Shown piece by piece: positions 23,518 to 32,125 of a DNA stretch of 64,000 nt (position 1 is its first letter; every line of letters begins with the position of its first letter). The notes below the pieces were generated by a model. The model searched no databases. It was given only the letters and a program-made list of their open reading frames with translations, and was not told the origin of the DNA. The stretch covers positions 105,324-169,323 of the forward strand of contig CAVQBG010000016.1 in NCBI GenBank assembly GCA_963710625.1, read 5' to 3'. A program made the translations under genes and the position numbers. Source of the DNA: Sva-07 sp963710625. GTDB taxonomy: Bacteria > Actinomycetota > Acidimicrobiia > Acidimicrobiales > Ilumatobacteraceae.

Positions 23518-24636
23518 ATGACACAGCTGATCGACGTTCCCGCCGGACTCAACGGTGTGATCGCCGCCGACACCACGATCGGTGCGGTCGACGGCGATCG
23601 CGGCTTCTTCCACTACGGACCCCACGATGCCACGGCCCTCGCTCGCACGCGTTCGTTCGAGGAGGTCTGGTTCCTCGTGCGGGAGGGTCGCCTTCCCGAC
23701 GCCGGCGAAGCCATCGAGTTCCGACGGGCGGTGGCAGCGCTCCGAACGATCCCCGCCTCATTGCTCCCCGTCATCGACGTCGTGGCCCGACAGAACGCCC
23801 CCATGCTGGCGAAGCTCCGCTCGGTGCTGTCGGTCGCCGACCTCGGCCTCTCGCCGATGATCGATGTGGCCGACGCCGAGCGGCGAGCCCAGACACTGCG
23901 GCTCGCGGCGGTCGTGCCGATGATCGTCGCGGCCCTGCATCGGCGGGGTGCCGGGCTCGATGTGATCGAGCCGGACCCATCCCTGGGGCATGCGGCCGCC
24001 TACCTCCAGGCGACGATCGGTGAAGCGCCGACGCCGGTCGCGGCCCGGGCGGTGGAGCAGTACATGATCCTCACGATCGATCACGGCTTCAATGCCTCGA
24101 CGTTCACGGCACGGGTGGTCGCATCGACCGGCGCCGACGCCGCCGATGCCGTGTGTGCCGCGCTCGGTGCGCTCGCCGGACCGCTCCACGGTGGGGCGCC
24201 GAGCCGGGCGCTCGACGCGCTCGACGAGATCGGGTCGGTCGACCGGGCGGCCGCCTGGGTGCGGGGTGAGGTGGCCGCGGGCCGCCGGATCATGGGATTC
24301 GGCCATGCCGTCTACCGGGCACCGGATCCGCGTTCCGCGCTGCTGCGCGAGGTGGCCGAACGTCTCGGTGGCGATCTGGTCGAGTTGGCCATCCAGGTCG
24401 AGGCGGAGATCCTGGTGACGCTCGCCGAACTCAAGCCGGGACGCCCGTTGCCGAGCAACGTCGAGTTCTACGCCGGCGTCGTGATGGAGAGCGCTGGGCT
24501 TCCCCGCCCGATGTTCACCCCCACCTTCGCCGTCAGCCGCACCGTCGGGTGGTGCGCTCACCTCGTCGAACAGGCCGCCGCCGCCAAGCTGATCCGCCCG
24601 TCGTCCCGCTACGTCGGTCCACCCGTCACCCCTTGA
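23518..24636 (+). CDS. Citrate synthase, CitA-like
   Basis: A 372-residue citrate synthase that condenses oxaloacetate and acetyl-CoA (2-methylcitrate activity is also possible). Motifs: GDRGFFHYGP near residue 25, the first catalytic His in GPLHGGAPSRAL, the second in GFGHAVYRAPDPRS, and FTPTFAVSRTVGWCAHLVEQ near the end. The usual catalytic Asp of NVDFY is Glu316 here (SNVEFYAGV), as I recall for Bacillus subtilis CitA. ATG 23518 is used; earlier open sequence overlaps the operator repeats. The divergent HTH-citrate synthase probably regulates it. Confidence 0.9.
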   Translation: MTQLIDVPAGLNGVIAADTTIGAVDGDRGFFHYGPHDATALARTRSFEEVWFLVREGRLPDAGEAIEFRRAVAALRTIPASLLPVIDVVARQNAPMLAKLRSVLSVADLGLSPMIDVADAERRAQTLRLAAVVPMIVAALHRRGAGLDVIEPDPSLGHAAAYLQATIGEAPTPVAARAVEQYMILTIDHGFNASTFTARVVASTGADAADAVCAALGALAGPLHGGAPSRALDALDEIGSVDRAAAWVRGEVAAGRRIMGFGHAVYRAPDPRSALLREVAERLGGDLVELAIQVEAEILVTLAELKPGRPLPSNVEFYAGVVMESAGLPRPMFTPTFAVSRTVGWCAHLVEQAAAAKLIRPSSRYVGPPVTP

Positions 24637-24676
24637 CGTCCCACTACCCCTGAATCCCGCCCCACCACCCGAAAAA

Positions 24677-24713
24677 TGCCTCGATCTGCGCGCCAGGCGC
24701 GCAGATCGAGGCA
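24677..24713. terminator. Perfect 18-1-18 hairpin after citrate synthase
   Basis: TGCCTCGATCTGCGCGCC (24677-24694) is exactly complementary to 24696-24713 with one base between. It lies between citrate synthase and gatC. Five A precede it on the + strand, so the T-run is on the minus strand; on the + strand it would act without a T-tract. Confidence 0.55.
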
Positions 24714-24745
24714 GAGTTCGGATCTGGCGGGTCGGGTGGGGCGGG

Positions 24746-24751
24746 TAGCGT
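24746..24751 (+). promoter_or_regulatory. -10 box for leaderless gatC
   Basis: TAGCGT ends 8 bases before the GTG at 24760; no Shine-Dalgarno sequence is seen. Confidence 0.42.
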
Positions 24752-24759
24752 TGGCGGTC

Positions 24760-25062
24760 GTGTCCGACCGCATCACCCCCGAGGCCGTCGCGAAGGTGGC
24801 GAAGCTCGCGCGGCTGTCGCTGAGCGACGACGAACTCCAGCAGGCGACCCACCAGTTGAGCGACATGCTCGATCACTTCGCCGACATCGATGCGCTCGAC
24901 CTCGACGGGGTCGAGCCGATGACGCATCCGACTCCGATCGCGAACGTGATGCGCGAGGACGTCGAGCAGGACTGCCTCGACCGTGACGAGGTGCTCGCAG
25001 CGGCGCCTGCGGCCGAGGACGGCCGTTTCCGGGTGCCGCCGATCGTCGGGCTGGACGACTGA
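24760..25062 (+). CDS. gatC: Asp-tRNA(Asn)/Glu-tRNA(Gln) amidotransferase subunit C
   Basis: A 100-residue GatC subunit, the small helper that links GatA and GatB in the transamidation of Glu-tRNA(Gln) or Asp-tRNA(Asn). Family features are AVAKVAKLARLSLSDDE at the N-terminus, LDLDGVEPMTHPTP in the middle and a short tail ending RFRVPPIVGLDD. GTG 24760 matches family length. The stop overlaps the gatA start by one base, and the order gatC-gatA-gatB is standard. Confidence 0.93.
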   Translation: MSDRITPEAVAKVAKLARLSLSDDELQQATHQLSDMLDHFADIDALDLDGVEPMTHPTPIANVMREDVEQDCLDRDEVLAAAPAAEDGRFRVPPIVGLDD

Positions 25063-26510
25063 TGGCCGACGTCACCGGAACCCCGGCGTCGTCCACGGCG
25101 ATCGACATCGCCTGGAACGTCCGCAACAACGTCGAATCGGCCGCGGCCGTCGTCGAGCGTCATCTCGCCGAGATCGATCGCCGGGAGGGCGACATCCACG
25201 CGTTCAACCTCGTCCTCGCCGACGAGGCCCGCGCCCGTGCGATCGAGATCGACGACGCGGTCGCGGTCGGGCGTGACCCCGGTCCGCTCGCCGGCGTCCC
25301 CATCGCCTTGAAGGACAACATGTGCACGCGGGGGATCCCCACCACGTGCTCGTCGAAGATCCTCGACGGCTGGAAGCCGCCCTACGACGCCACGATCGTC
25401 ACCAGGCTTCACGACGCCGGAGCGATCCTGATCGGCAAGACGAATCTCGACGAGTTCGCCATGGGGTCGAGCACCGAGAACTCGGCGTTCGGCGCCACCC
25501 GCAACCCGCACGACATCACCCGTGTGCCCGGCGGATCGAGCGGTGGTTCGGCTGCCGCCGTCGCGGCGGGTTTCGCTCCCGTCAGCCTCGGCTCCGACAC
25601 CGGCGGGTCGATCCGTCAGCCCGCTGCCCTCTGCGGCGTCGTCGGGGCGAAGCCGACCTACGGAGCGGTGAGCCGCTACGGCCTGGTGGCCTTCGCGTCG
25701 AGCCTCGACCAGATCGGACCGTTCGCCACGACGGTGGCCGACGCATCGCTGCTGCTCGAGTCGATCTCCGGCCACGATCCGATGGACTCGACGTCGATCC
25801 GTCAGCCTTCCCTCGAGATCAGCCGTCAACTCGACTTCGGTGTCGCGGGCCTCCGGGTCGGGCGCATCTCCGATCTCCCCGAGGGCGCGAGCCCCGACGT
25901 CGTGGCACGGTTGGAAGAGGCGTTCGACGAGCTCCGTGCCGCTGGTGCCGAGATCGTCGACGTCGAGGTGCCGGCGTTCGGGTACGGGCTCACCGCCTAC
26001 TACCTGATCGCCCCGGCCGAGGCGTCCAGCAACCTCGCCCGATACGACGGTGTCCGCTTCGGCCACCGGGTCGAGGCACCCGACACCAACGCGATGTACA
26101 TGGCCACCCGAACCGAGGGGTTCGGCGCCGAGGTGAAGCGGCGCATCATGCTGGGCACCTACGCCCTCTCCGCCGGGTACTACGACGCCTACTACGGCCG
26201 GGCCCTCAAGGTGCGCCGTCGCATCGCCGCCGACTTCGCCGCCGCATACGAACGCGCCGACGTCCTGCTGACCCCGGCATCTCCCACGGTGGCGTTCCAC
26301 CTCGGCGACAAGACATCCGATCCGATGTCGATGTATCTGTGCGACACCTACACGATCCCCTCGAACCTCACCGGTGATCCGGGCATGAGCGTGCCGTTCG
26401 GCACCGGCGACCACGGGTTGCCCGTCGGCATCCAGGTGCTCGCTCCGGCGCTGCAGGAGGCCACGATGTTCCGGACCGCCGCCGAACTCGAACGGAGGGC
26501 ACCGCGATGA
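25062..26510 (+). CDS. gatA: Asp-tRNA(Asn)/Glu-tRNA(Gln) amidotransferase subunit A
   Basis: A 482-residue amidase-signature glutaminase that releases ammonia for transamidation by GatB. The Ser-cisSer-Lys triad is visible: Lys84 in PIALKDNMCT, the Gly/Ser-rich loop GGSSGGSAAAV from about residue 157, and GSDTGGSIRQPA near residue 178. The C-terminal part has SPTVAFHLG and LTGDPGMSVPFG, normal for GatA. It overlaps gatC by one base. Its stop overlaps an ATG at 26507 (ATGA) that would be the expected gatB start, but that frame does not lead into GatB. Confidence 0.95.
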   Translation: MADVTGTPASSTAIDIAWNVRNNVESAAAVVERHLAEIDRREGDIHAFNLVLADEARARAIEIDDAVAVGRDPGPLAGVPIALKDNMCTRGIPTTCSSKILDGWKPPYDATIVTRLHDAGAILIGKTNLDEFAMGSSTENSAFGATRNPHDITRVPGGSSGGSAAAVAAGFAPVSLGSDTGGSIRQPAALCGVVGAKPTYGAVSRYGLVAFASSLDQIGPFATTVADASLLLESISGHDPMDSTSIRQPSLEISRQLDFGVAGLRVGRISDLPEGASPDVVARLEEAFDELRAAGAEIVDVEVPAFGYGLTAYYLIAPAEASSNLARYDGVRFGHRVEAPDTNAMYMATRTEGFGAEVKRRIMLGTYALSAGYYDAYYGRALKVRRRIAADFAAAYERADVLLTPASPTVAFHLGDKTSDPMSMYLCDTYTIPSNLTGDPGMSVPFGTGDHGLPVGIQVLAPALQEATMFRTAAELERRAPR

Positions 26511-26586
26511 GCGACGCCGCAACGACCACCGACGCAATGACGACGACCGACGACCGAGGCGGTCTGGAGCTTCGAACGGCTGGGAG

Positions 26587-27999
26587 ATGGTCGTGGGCCT
26601 GGAGGTCCATGTCGAACTCGCCACCCGAACCAAGCTGTTCTCCGGTTCACCCAACCGCTTCGGTGACGAACCCAACACCCACATCGACCCGGTCACCCTC
26701 GGGCTCCCGGGGGCCCTCCCGGTGCTCAACCGTCAGGCGGTCGAACTCGCGATGCGCCTCGGGCTGGCCCTCAACTGCACCGTGCAGCGCTCGACCTTCG
26801 CCCGCAAGAACTACTTCTATCCGGACATGCCCAAGGCGTACCAGATCAGCCAGTACGACGAACCGATCTGCATCGAAGGCTGGCTCGACCTGCCCGACGG
26901 CGTCCGGATCGGCATCGAACGGGCGCACCTCGAGGAGGACACCGGCAAGTCGACGCACGTCGGCGGCACCGGTGGTCGCATCCACGGCAGCGACCACTCG
27001 CTCATCGACTTCAACCGTGCCGGCGTGCCACTCGTGGAGATCGTCAGCCGCCCCGACATCCGCAGCCCCGAGCAGGCGAAGGCCTACGTGAGCGAACTCC
27101 GGGCGATCCTCGTGGCCGTCGGTGCGTCCGACGCCAAGATGGAGGAGGGCTCGATGCGCGTCGACGCCAACGTCAGCGTCCGGCGTCGGGGCGCCGAGTT
27201 CGGGACGCGCTGCGAGATCAAGAACGTCAACTCGGTCCGATCCGTCGGCCGCGCGATCGAGTACGAGGCGCAGCGCCAGATCGGCATGTTGGAAGCGGGT
27301 GAGCCGATCCGCCAGGAGACCCGCCACTGGGACGAGACCGACGGCCGCACGCACACACTCCGGTCGAAGGAGGACGCCGACGACTACCGCTACTTCCAGG
27401 AGCCCGACCTCGTGGTGGTCGACCCCGACCCCGAGTGGATCGAACGTGTCCGGTGGTCGTTGCCCGTGTTGCCGGCAGCGCGACGGATCCGGCTCGCCGA
27501 TGCGACCGGCCAGGCTCCCGATTCCGAGGCCGTGCTCGTGGTCACCGATCGCGACCAGGACGCCTATGTGTTGGCCGTTGCCGAGGCGGGTGGCGATGCG
27601 GCACGAGCCCTGGTCCACGTCAAGGAGGCGTTCGCCGACGAAGGTGAGCGTCCCTCGGTCCCCGCCGCCGATCTGGCCACCCTCACGCGCATGGAGGTCG
27701 CCGGCGAACTGACCGCGACCCAGGCGAAGCAGGTCCTCGCCGAGATCGTCGACAATGGCGGCGGCGACGCGACGGCGATCGCAGCGGCGAAGGGATTCGA
27801 GGCGATGGACAGCTCCGAACTGGAGTCGATGGTCGATGACGCCATCGCCGCGCAACCCGACGCCTGGGCGAAGTTCTGCGCCGGCGAGGGCAAGGCGATG
27901 GGAGCGCTCGTCGGCGCGGTGATGAAGGCGTCGAGAGGCCAGGCCGACGGCAAGGCCGTCACCGCACTCCTCGAACAACGCCGAACGCCTGCCACCTGA
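26587..27999 (+). CDS. gatB: Asp-tRNA(Asn)/Glu-tRNA(Gln) amidotransferase subunit B (leader possibly frameshifted)
   Basis: A 470-residue GatB, the tRNA-binding kinase/transamidase subunit. Clear family segments are GLEVHVELATRTKLFSGSPN at the N-terminus, FYPDMPKAYQISQYD, LEEDTGKSTH, DFNRAGVPLVEIVSRPD and MRVDANVSVRRRGA; the C-terminal YqeY-like tail is present. ATG 26587 starts just two residues before GLEVH. The expected coupled start at 26507 overlaps the gatA stop and opens MSDAATTTDAMTTTDD, but in another frame; one extra base near 26580 would join it to WEMVVGLEVH. So the displayed start may be an artefact of a single-base error. Confidence 0.9.
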   Translation: MVVGLEVHVELATRTKLFSGSPNRFGDEPNTHIDPVTLGLPGALPVLNRQAVELAMRLGLALNCTVQRSTFARKNYFYPDMPKAYQISQYDEPICIEGWLDLPDGVRIGIERAHLEEDTGKSTHVGGTGGRIHGSDHSLIDFNRAGVPLVEIVSRPDIRSPEQAKAYVSELRAILVAVGASDAKMEEGSMRVDANVSVRRRGAEFGTRCEIKNVNSVRSVGRAIEYEAQRQIGMLEAGEPIRQETRHWDETDGRTHTLRSKEDADDYRYFQEPDLVVVDPDPEWIERVRWSLPVLPAARRIRLADATGQAPDSEAVLVVTDRDQDAYVLAVAEAGGDAARALVHVKEAFADEGERPSVPAADLATLTRMEVAGELTATQAKQVLAEIVDNGGGDATAIAAAKGFEAMDSSELESMVDDAIAAQPDAWAKFCAGEGKAMGALVGAVMKASRGQADGKAVTALLEQRRTPAT

Positions 28000-28026
28000 G
28001 CTGACGGCCACCGCTGACTCGGCGAC

Positions 28027-28848
28027 GTGACGGCGGACGAAAAGTCAACCAAAGCCCCTGTCGGTTCCGACACATCAGCCGCCAGAATTCGTCCCGTGGA
28101 TCGGGGATTCGATCTCGAAGGACGCGTTGCCGTCGTCACCGGTGGCGGTCGCGGGATCGGTGAAGGCATCGCCCGAGCGCTCTCGGCGGCGGGCGCATCG
28201 GTGGTCGTGGCGGCACGTCGTCTCGAGGAGATCGAGTGCGTCGCGGCGTCGATCCGTGCCGGCGGAGGAGTTGCACTCGCGGTGAAGGCCGACGTGACCG
28301 ACATGTTCGCGCTCGGCACGCTCGCCACCGTTGCGGTCGAGGAGTTCGGACATCTCGACATCTGGGTCAACAACGCCGGTGAGCTCGCCGTCTGCAAGCC
28401 GCTCGCCGAACTCTCCCGCCGTGAGTGGGACGAGTGTCTCGCGGTCAACTTCACCGCCGTCTGGGACGGTTCGATGGCCGCAGTCGAGCAGATGCAGTGG
28501 GGCAGCATCGTCAACGTCTCGTCGGTCGCATCGTTCATCCCGCTGCCGCTCAGCGGTCACTACGCAGCGTGCAAGGCGGCGGTCAACTCGCTCACGCAAA
28601 CCATGGCCCACGAGCTCGCGCCCGACATCCGGGTGAACGCGGTGGCGCCCGGTCCGATCCCGACCGATCATCTCTTCAGGAACCTCGACGCAAAGGGCTA
28701 TGAGCTGAGCCAGCTGACCGACCGGATCCCGCTCGGCCTCGGTGCGCCACAGGACGTCGGTGCGGCCGTGGTCTACCTCGCCTCCGATGCCGCCCGGTGG
28801 GTGACCGGGCAGACCCTCACGATCGCCGGCGGTTACACCGGCCCCTGA
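28027..28848 (+). CDS. SDR-family NAD(P)-dependent oxidoreductase
   Basis: A classical short-chain dehydrogenase of 273 residues. The cofactor motif TGGGRGIG lies near residue 37, NNAG near 115, and the catalytic Ser, Tyr and Lys appear in NVSSVAS and HYAACKAAV. The PG motif after APGPIPTD and the C-terminal TIAGGYTG are typical. The start GTG 28027 gives a 23-residue polar leader; GTG 28096 (VDRGFDLEGRVAV) is an equally reasonable start. It lies 27 bases after gatB and 37 before an acyl-CoA dehydrogenase. The substrate is unknown. Confidence 0.85.
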   Translation: MTADEKSTKAPVGSDTSAARIRPVDRGFDLEGRVAVVTGGGRGIGEGIARALSAAGASVVVAARRLEEIECVAASIRAGGGVALAVKADVTDMFALGTLATVAVEEFGHLDIWVNNAGELAVCKPLAELSRREWDECLAVNFTAVWDGSMAAVEQMQWGSIVNVSSVASFIPLPLSGHYAACKAAVNSLTQTMAHELAPDIRVNAVAPGPIPTDHLFRNLDAKGYELSQLTDRIPLGLGAPQDVGAAVVYLASDAARWVTGQTLTIAGGYTGP

Positions 28849-28885
28849 CTCGTCCGTCACGCGGTCACGTTGCGACACTCGTCCG

Positions 28886-30130
28886 ATGGACTTCGAGATC
28901 CCCGCCGACATCCAGGACACGCTCGATCAACTCGACGCGTTCATCGATGCCGAGATCAAGCCGCTGGAGGCGCAGGACGACAACATCCGGTTCTTCGATC
29001 ACCGCCGCGAGTGGGCGCGGACCGACTTCGACAACGACGGCGTCCCTCGGGCCGACTGGGAGGAGCTGCTCCGCGAGATGCGCCGGCGCGCGGACGCTGC
29101 CGGCTGGCTCCGCCTGGCGCTGCCCGCGGAGTTCGGCGGGCAGGACGCCAGCAACCTGAAGATGGCGATCATCCGTGAGCACCTGGCCCACAGGGGTCTC
29201 GGGTTGCACAACGACCTGCAGAACGAGTCGTCGATCGTCGGGAACTTCCCGACGGTGCTGATGATGCGCGACTTCGGCACCGAGCAGCAGAAGGTCGACT
29301 GGATGCCCGGGTTCCTCGACGGCACCCGCCGCCTCGCGTTCGGCCTCACCGAGCCGAACCATGGCAGCGATGCCACGTACATGGAGACCACCGCCGTCCG
29401 TGACGGTGACGAGTGGGTGATCAACGGGATGAAGCGGTGGAACTCGGGTCTCCACCACGCCACCCACGACATCATCTTCGCCCGTACGTCCGGTGAGCCC
29501 GGGAGCCCCAAGGGGATCAGCGCCTTTCTCGTGCCGACCGACACGCCGGGGTTCCAGGTCGACTTCTTCTGGTGGACGTTCAACATGCCGACCGACCATG
29601 CGGAAGTGAGCCTCACCGACGTGCGAGTCGGGGCCGACGCGCTGTTCGGCGAGGTCGACCGGGGGCTCGAACTCGCCCAGCACTTCGTGCACGAGAACAG
29701 GATCCGGCAGGCGGCGTCGTCGCTCGGGGCGGCGCAGTACTGCATCGACGAGGCGGTGGCCTACGCCAACGGCCGCACCACCTGGGGCAAGCGGCTCTCG
29801 GTCAACCAGGGGATCCAGTTCCCGCTGGTCGAACTGCACACCGAGGCGGCGATGCTGCGCCAGCTCGTCCGCTACACCGCCACGATGCTCGACGCGAAGC
29901 ACCACATGGAGGTCACGCACCTCGTGGCGATGTGCAACTACCGCGCCAACCGCCTGGCCTGTGACGCAGCGGACCGGGCGATGCAGACCTGCGGTGGCGT
30001 CGGATACTCCCGTCACATGCCGTTCGAGCACATCTACCGCCACCACCGGCGCTACCGCATCACCGAGGGCTCCGAGGAGATCCAGATGCGCAAGGTCGGC
30101 CAGCACCTCTTCGGCTTCGGACGCACGTGA
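28886..30130 (+). CDS. Acyl-CoA dehydrogenase family protein
   Basis: A 414-residue flavoprotein of the acyl-CoA dehydrogenase fold. The FAD-binding segments FGLTEPNHGSDA and CGGVGYSRHMPFEHIYRHHRRYRITEG are easy to see; the latter is the C-terminal helix region that positions the flavin and ends in the RITEGSEEIQ motif. It oxidises an acyl-CoA and passes electrons to ETF; substrate chain length is unknown. An SDR precedes it, which fits a small catabolic cluster. Its stop lies inside a perfect hairpin that separates it from the convergent antiporter gene. Confidence 0.9.
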   Translation: MDFEIPADIQDTLDQLDAFIDAEIKPLEAQDDNIRFFDHRREWARTDFDNDGVPRADWEELLREMRRRADAAGWLRLALPAEFGGQDASNLKMAIIREHLAHRGLGLHNDLQNESSIVGNFPTVLMMRDFGTEQQKVDWMPGFLDGTRRLAFGLTEPNHGSDATYMETTAVRDGDEWVINGMKRWNSGLHHATHDIIFARTSGEPGSPKGISAFLVPTDTPGFQVDFFWWTFNMPTDHAEVSLTDVRVGADALFGEVDRGLELAQHFVHENRIRQAASSLGAAQYCIDEAVAYANGRTTWGKRLSVNQGIQFPLVELHTEAAMLRQLVRYTATMLDAKHHMEVTHLVAMCNYRANRLACDAADRAMQTCGGVGYSRHMPFEHIYRHHRRYRITEGSEEIQMRKVGQHLFGFGRT

Positions 30131-30166
30131 GTGGTGCTCGTGGTGTCCGACACCACGAGCACCACT
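30130..30166. terminator. Perfect 18-1-18 bidirectional hairpin
   Basis: AGTGGTGCTCGTGGTGTC (30130-30147) is exactly complementary to 30149-30166. It starts at the last base of the dehydrogenase stop codon and faces the end of the convergent antiporter gene. Confidence 0.7.
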
Positions 30167-30664
30167 GCAGCCTTCGCGGGGGACGCCGGTGGGGTTGGTG
30201 TCCTCGTGTGCGGCGAGGTCGTCGTCGAGCTGTTTGAGCAGGGACGGCGCGGCGAGGCCGATCACGTCACCCTCGGTCGGCAGCGGATCGTTGCGGCAGA
30301 GGAACGCCATGCGTCCGTCGGCCACGCGCACCATCGGGATGAACAGCTCGTCGTCGACGGCCGAGACGATCAGCTCACCGCTGCGTGCGCCGCGCACCTT
30401 CCAACCCTGGCGGGAGCGGTCGTCGACGGTCGAGTAGCTGATGCCGTCGATGCCGATCAGTCGCCCGAGGTGCTCCTCGGGCACCGAGGAGTCGCCCGGT
30501 CTCCGTTTCGAGGGCACCAACTGGAACACCTCCCGACGTCCGAAGACCCGGGCGAACCGCGCAGTGGCGAGCGAGTTGACCTCGTCGTTCGACGTGAATG
30601 CGAGCAGTCGACCGATGCCGCGCAGGTCGAGGTCGTGGCTCGCTTCCTCGGCGAGCACGCTCAT
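30167..30664 (-). other. Detached C-terminal region of the antiporter (frameshifted)
   Basis: In a different frame from the preceding membrane part, this stretch encodes MSVLAEEASHDLDLRGIGRLLAFTSNDEV..., the expected continuation of the cytoplasmic nucleotide-binding region of CPA1/CPA2 antiporters (ALEEIDLSGIG..LALTPNDEVN in relatives). The frame change lies near 30665-30685. No stop is seen in this frame before it runs antisense into the dehydrogenase, so the true C-terminus cannot be placed; no stop occurs in any minus-strand frame from about 30063 to 30240. Confidence 0.55.
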
Positions 30665-32030
30665 CCGGCGCGCCGGTCAAACCGACCGCGATCGCCCGCG
30701 TGACGTTGTACGGGTCGGTGTCGACCAGCATCGCCTTGATGTCACGGTCCTGCAGTTCCTTCCCGAGCCCGCGCCCGACCGCGTGGGCTCCGGCGATCAG
30801 CACACCGTTGGCCTGGGCCTCGGCGAGCCCGAGCCACCGTGCCGCCGGGCCCGCCATGAACCCGTACACCACGATCGTGCCGATGATCACGAGGAACACG
30901 ATCGGCACGATCTTCGTGGCGTCGAGGACGTTCTCCTCCTCGAGCCGGATCGCGAAGATCGCCGAGACCGCGGCCGCCACGATGCCCCGGGGCGCCATCG
31001 TCATGAGGAACACCCGCTCGCGCCAGGTGAGCGATGTCCTCACGGACGACACCATCACCGACAGCGGCCGAGCGATCAGGACGAGCACGGCGAGGAACGC
31101 GATCGACGGGAGCAGCACGTCCTGCAGGGCGTCGGCCTCGATCCGCGCGGCCAACAGGATGAACAGCACCGAGATCAACAGCGTCCGCAGACTCTCGTTG
31201 AACTCGAGGACCTGACGGATCGTCGAACTCTCACGTCTGGCGAGGTACATCCCGAGCACGGTGACCGCGAGCAGGCCCGCCTCTTCCTGTACCTCGTTGG
31301 CGGCGACGAACGACGCCACGACGAACGCGAAGGTGACGGGGATCGCGAGTTGGTCGGGGATGAGGAACCGTCGCAGCGCGGTGTCGAGCACGAAGGCCGC
31401 CGCAAGGCCGAAGCCGGCACCCGCGATGATCGTGAGTGCGAGCACGCCGATCAGTTTCGACACCGCTTCGTCGGGCGCGTCCGTGACGACGATCTCGAAG
31501 GCCAGCAGGGCGCCGGTCGCACCGATCGGGTCGATCAGGACGCCCTCCGCCCGCAGGATCGGCCCGGTCGTCCCCGTCGGACGCACGAACCGGAGCAGTG
31601 GTCCGATCACCGTCGGGCCGGTGACCACGAGCACGGCACCGAGGACGAGCGAGGCACCGTTCGAGATCCCGAAGATCTCCCGGGCGCTGAACCAGGCGAC
31701 GAGGAACGTGGCGATCGCACCGACGCTGATCAGTCGGCGAACCACGATCCCGGTCGAGCGCAACTCGCGCGGCGGGAGGTCGAGCCCGCCCTCGAAGAGG
31801 ATCACGGCGACCGCCAGCGACACCAGCGGGAACAACGTGCCGCCCAGCAACTCGTCGGGATCGACGACCCCGGTCACGGGACCCAGGACGAGCCCGGCGA
31901 CCAGCAGGGCGATGATCGACGGGATCTGGGTCCGCCACGCCAACCATTGGGCGAGCATGCCCGCGCCGAGGATCAGCGCCAGCGTCGGCCCGATCGCTGA
32001 CTCTCCCGCGGCCAGCAGGGTGGCGATCAC
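30375..32030 (-). CDS. NhaP-type Na+(K+)/H+ antiporter, C-terminus frameshifted
   Basis: A cation:proton antiporter with about 12 membrane helices over residues ~10-400 (for example SIIALLVAGLVLGPVTGV, VILFEGGLDLPPREL, PTVIGPLLRFVRP, MAPRGIVAAAVSAIFA). The ILFEGGLDL and MAPRGIVAAAV elements are typical of NhaP/CPA antiporters. After VDTDPYNVTRAIAVGLTG (about residue 450) the reading becomes Arg-rich nonsense to a stop at 30375, while the expected Rossmann-like continuation appears in another frame at 30664. A single-base indel, real or from sequencing, best explains this. Intact, the protein would be about 615 residues. Start is GTG 32030. Confidence 0.75.
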   Translation of the reverse strand: MIATLLAAGESAIGPTLALILGAGMLAQWLAWRTQIPSIIALLVAGLVLGPVTGVVDPDELLGGTLFPLVSLAVAVILFEGGLDLPPRELRSTGIVVRRLISVGAIATFLVAWFSAREIFGISNGASLVLGAVLVVTGPTVIGPLLRFVRPTGTTGPILRAEGVLIDPIGATGALLAFEIVVTDAPDEAVSKLIGVLALTIIAGAGFGLAAAFVLDTALRRFLIPDQLAIPVTFAFVVASFVAANEVQEEAGLLAVTVLGMYLARRESSTIRQVLEFNESLRTLLISVLFILLAARIEADALQDVLLPSIAFLAVLVLIARPLSVMVSSVRTSLTWRERVFLMTMAPRGIVAAAVSAIFAIRLEEENVLDATKIVPIVFLVIIGTIVVYGFMAGPAARWLGLAEAQANGVLIAGAHAVGRGLGKELQDRDIKAMLVDTDPYNVTRAIAVGLTGAPDERARRGSEPRPRPARHRSTARIHVERRGQLARHCAVRPGLRTSGGVPVGALETETGRLLGARGAPRATDRHRRHQLLDRRRPLPPGLEGARRTQR

Positions 32031-32111
32031 GGTCGGCCGGGTGGGAGGTCGGCGGTGGCCATCCGGGGCGATGGTAGTGCGCCCGGCCGAGCGTGCCAGT
32101 GGTGGGACCGG

Positions 32112-32117
32112 TACGGT
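32112..32117 (+). promoter_or_regulatory. -10 box for a leaderless hydrolase-OsmC transcript
   Basis: TACGGT ends 8 bases before the ATG at 32126, in the gap divergent from the antiporter gene. Confidence 0.42.
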
Positions 32118-32125
32118 CGTCGACC

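Noticed and set aside
24677..24713. Intrinsic terminator for a minus-strand gene, because the T-run is on that strand
   Set aside because: No minus-strand gene reads into it; the nearest transcribed gene is citrate synthase on the plus strand, so it was kept only as a hairpin terminator without T-tract.
26507..27091. 194-residue frame starting at the gatA stop as a separate gene
   Set aside because: Beyond the first ~26 residues it is an out-of-frame reading of gatB; only the leader may belong to gatB through a frameshift.
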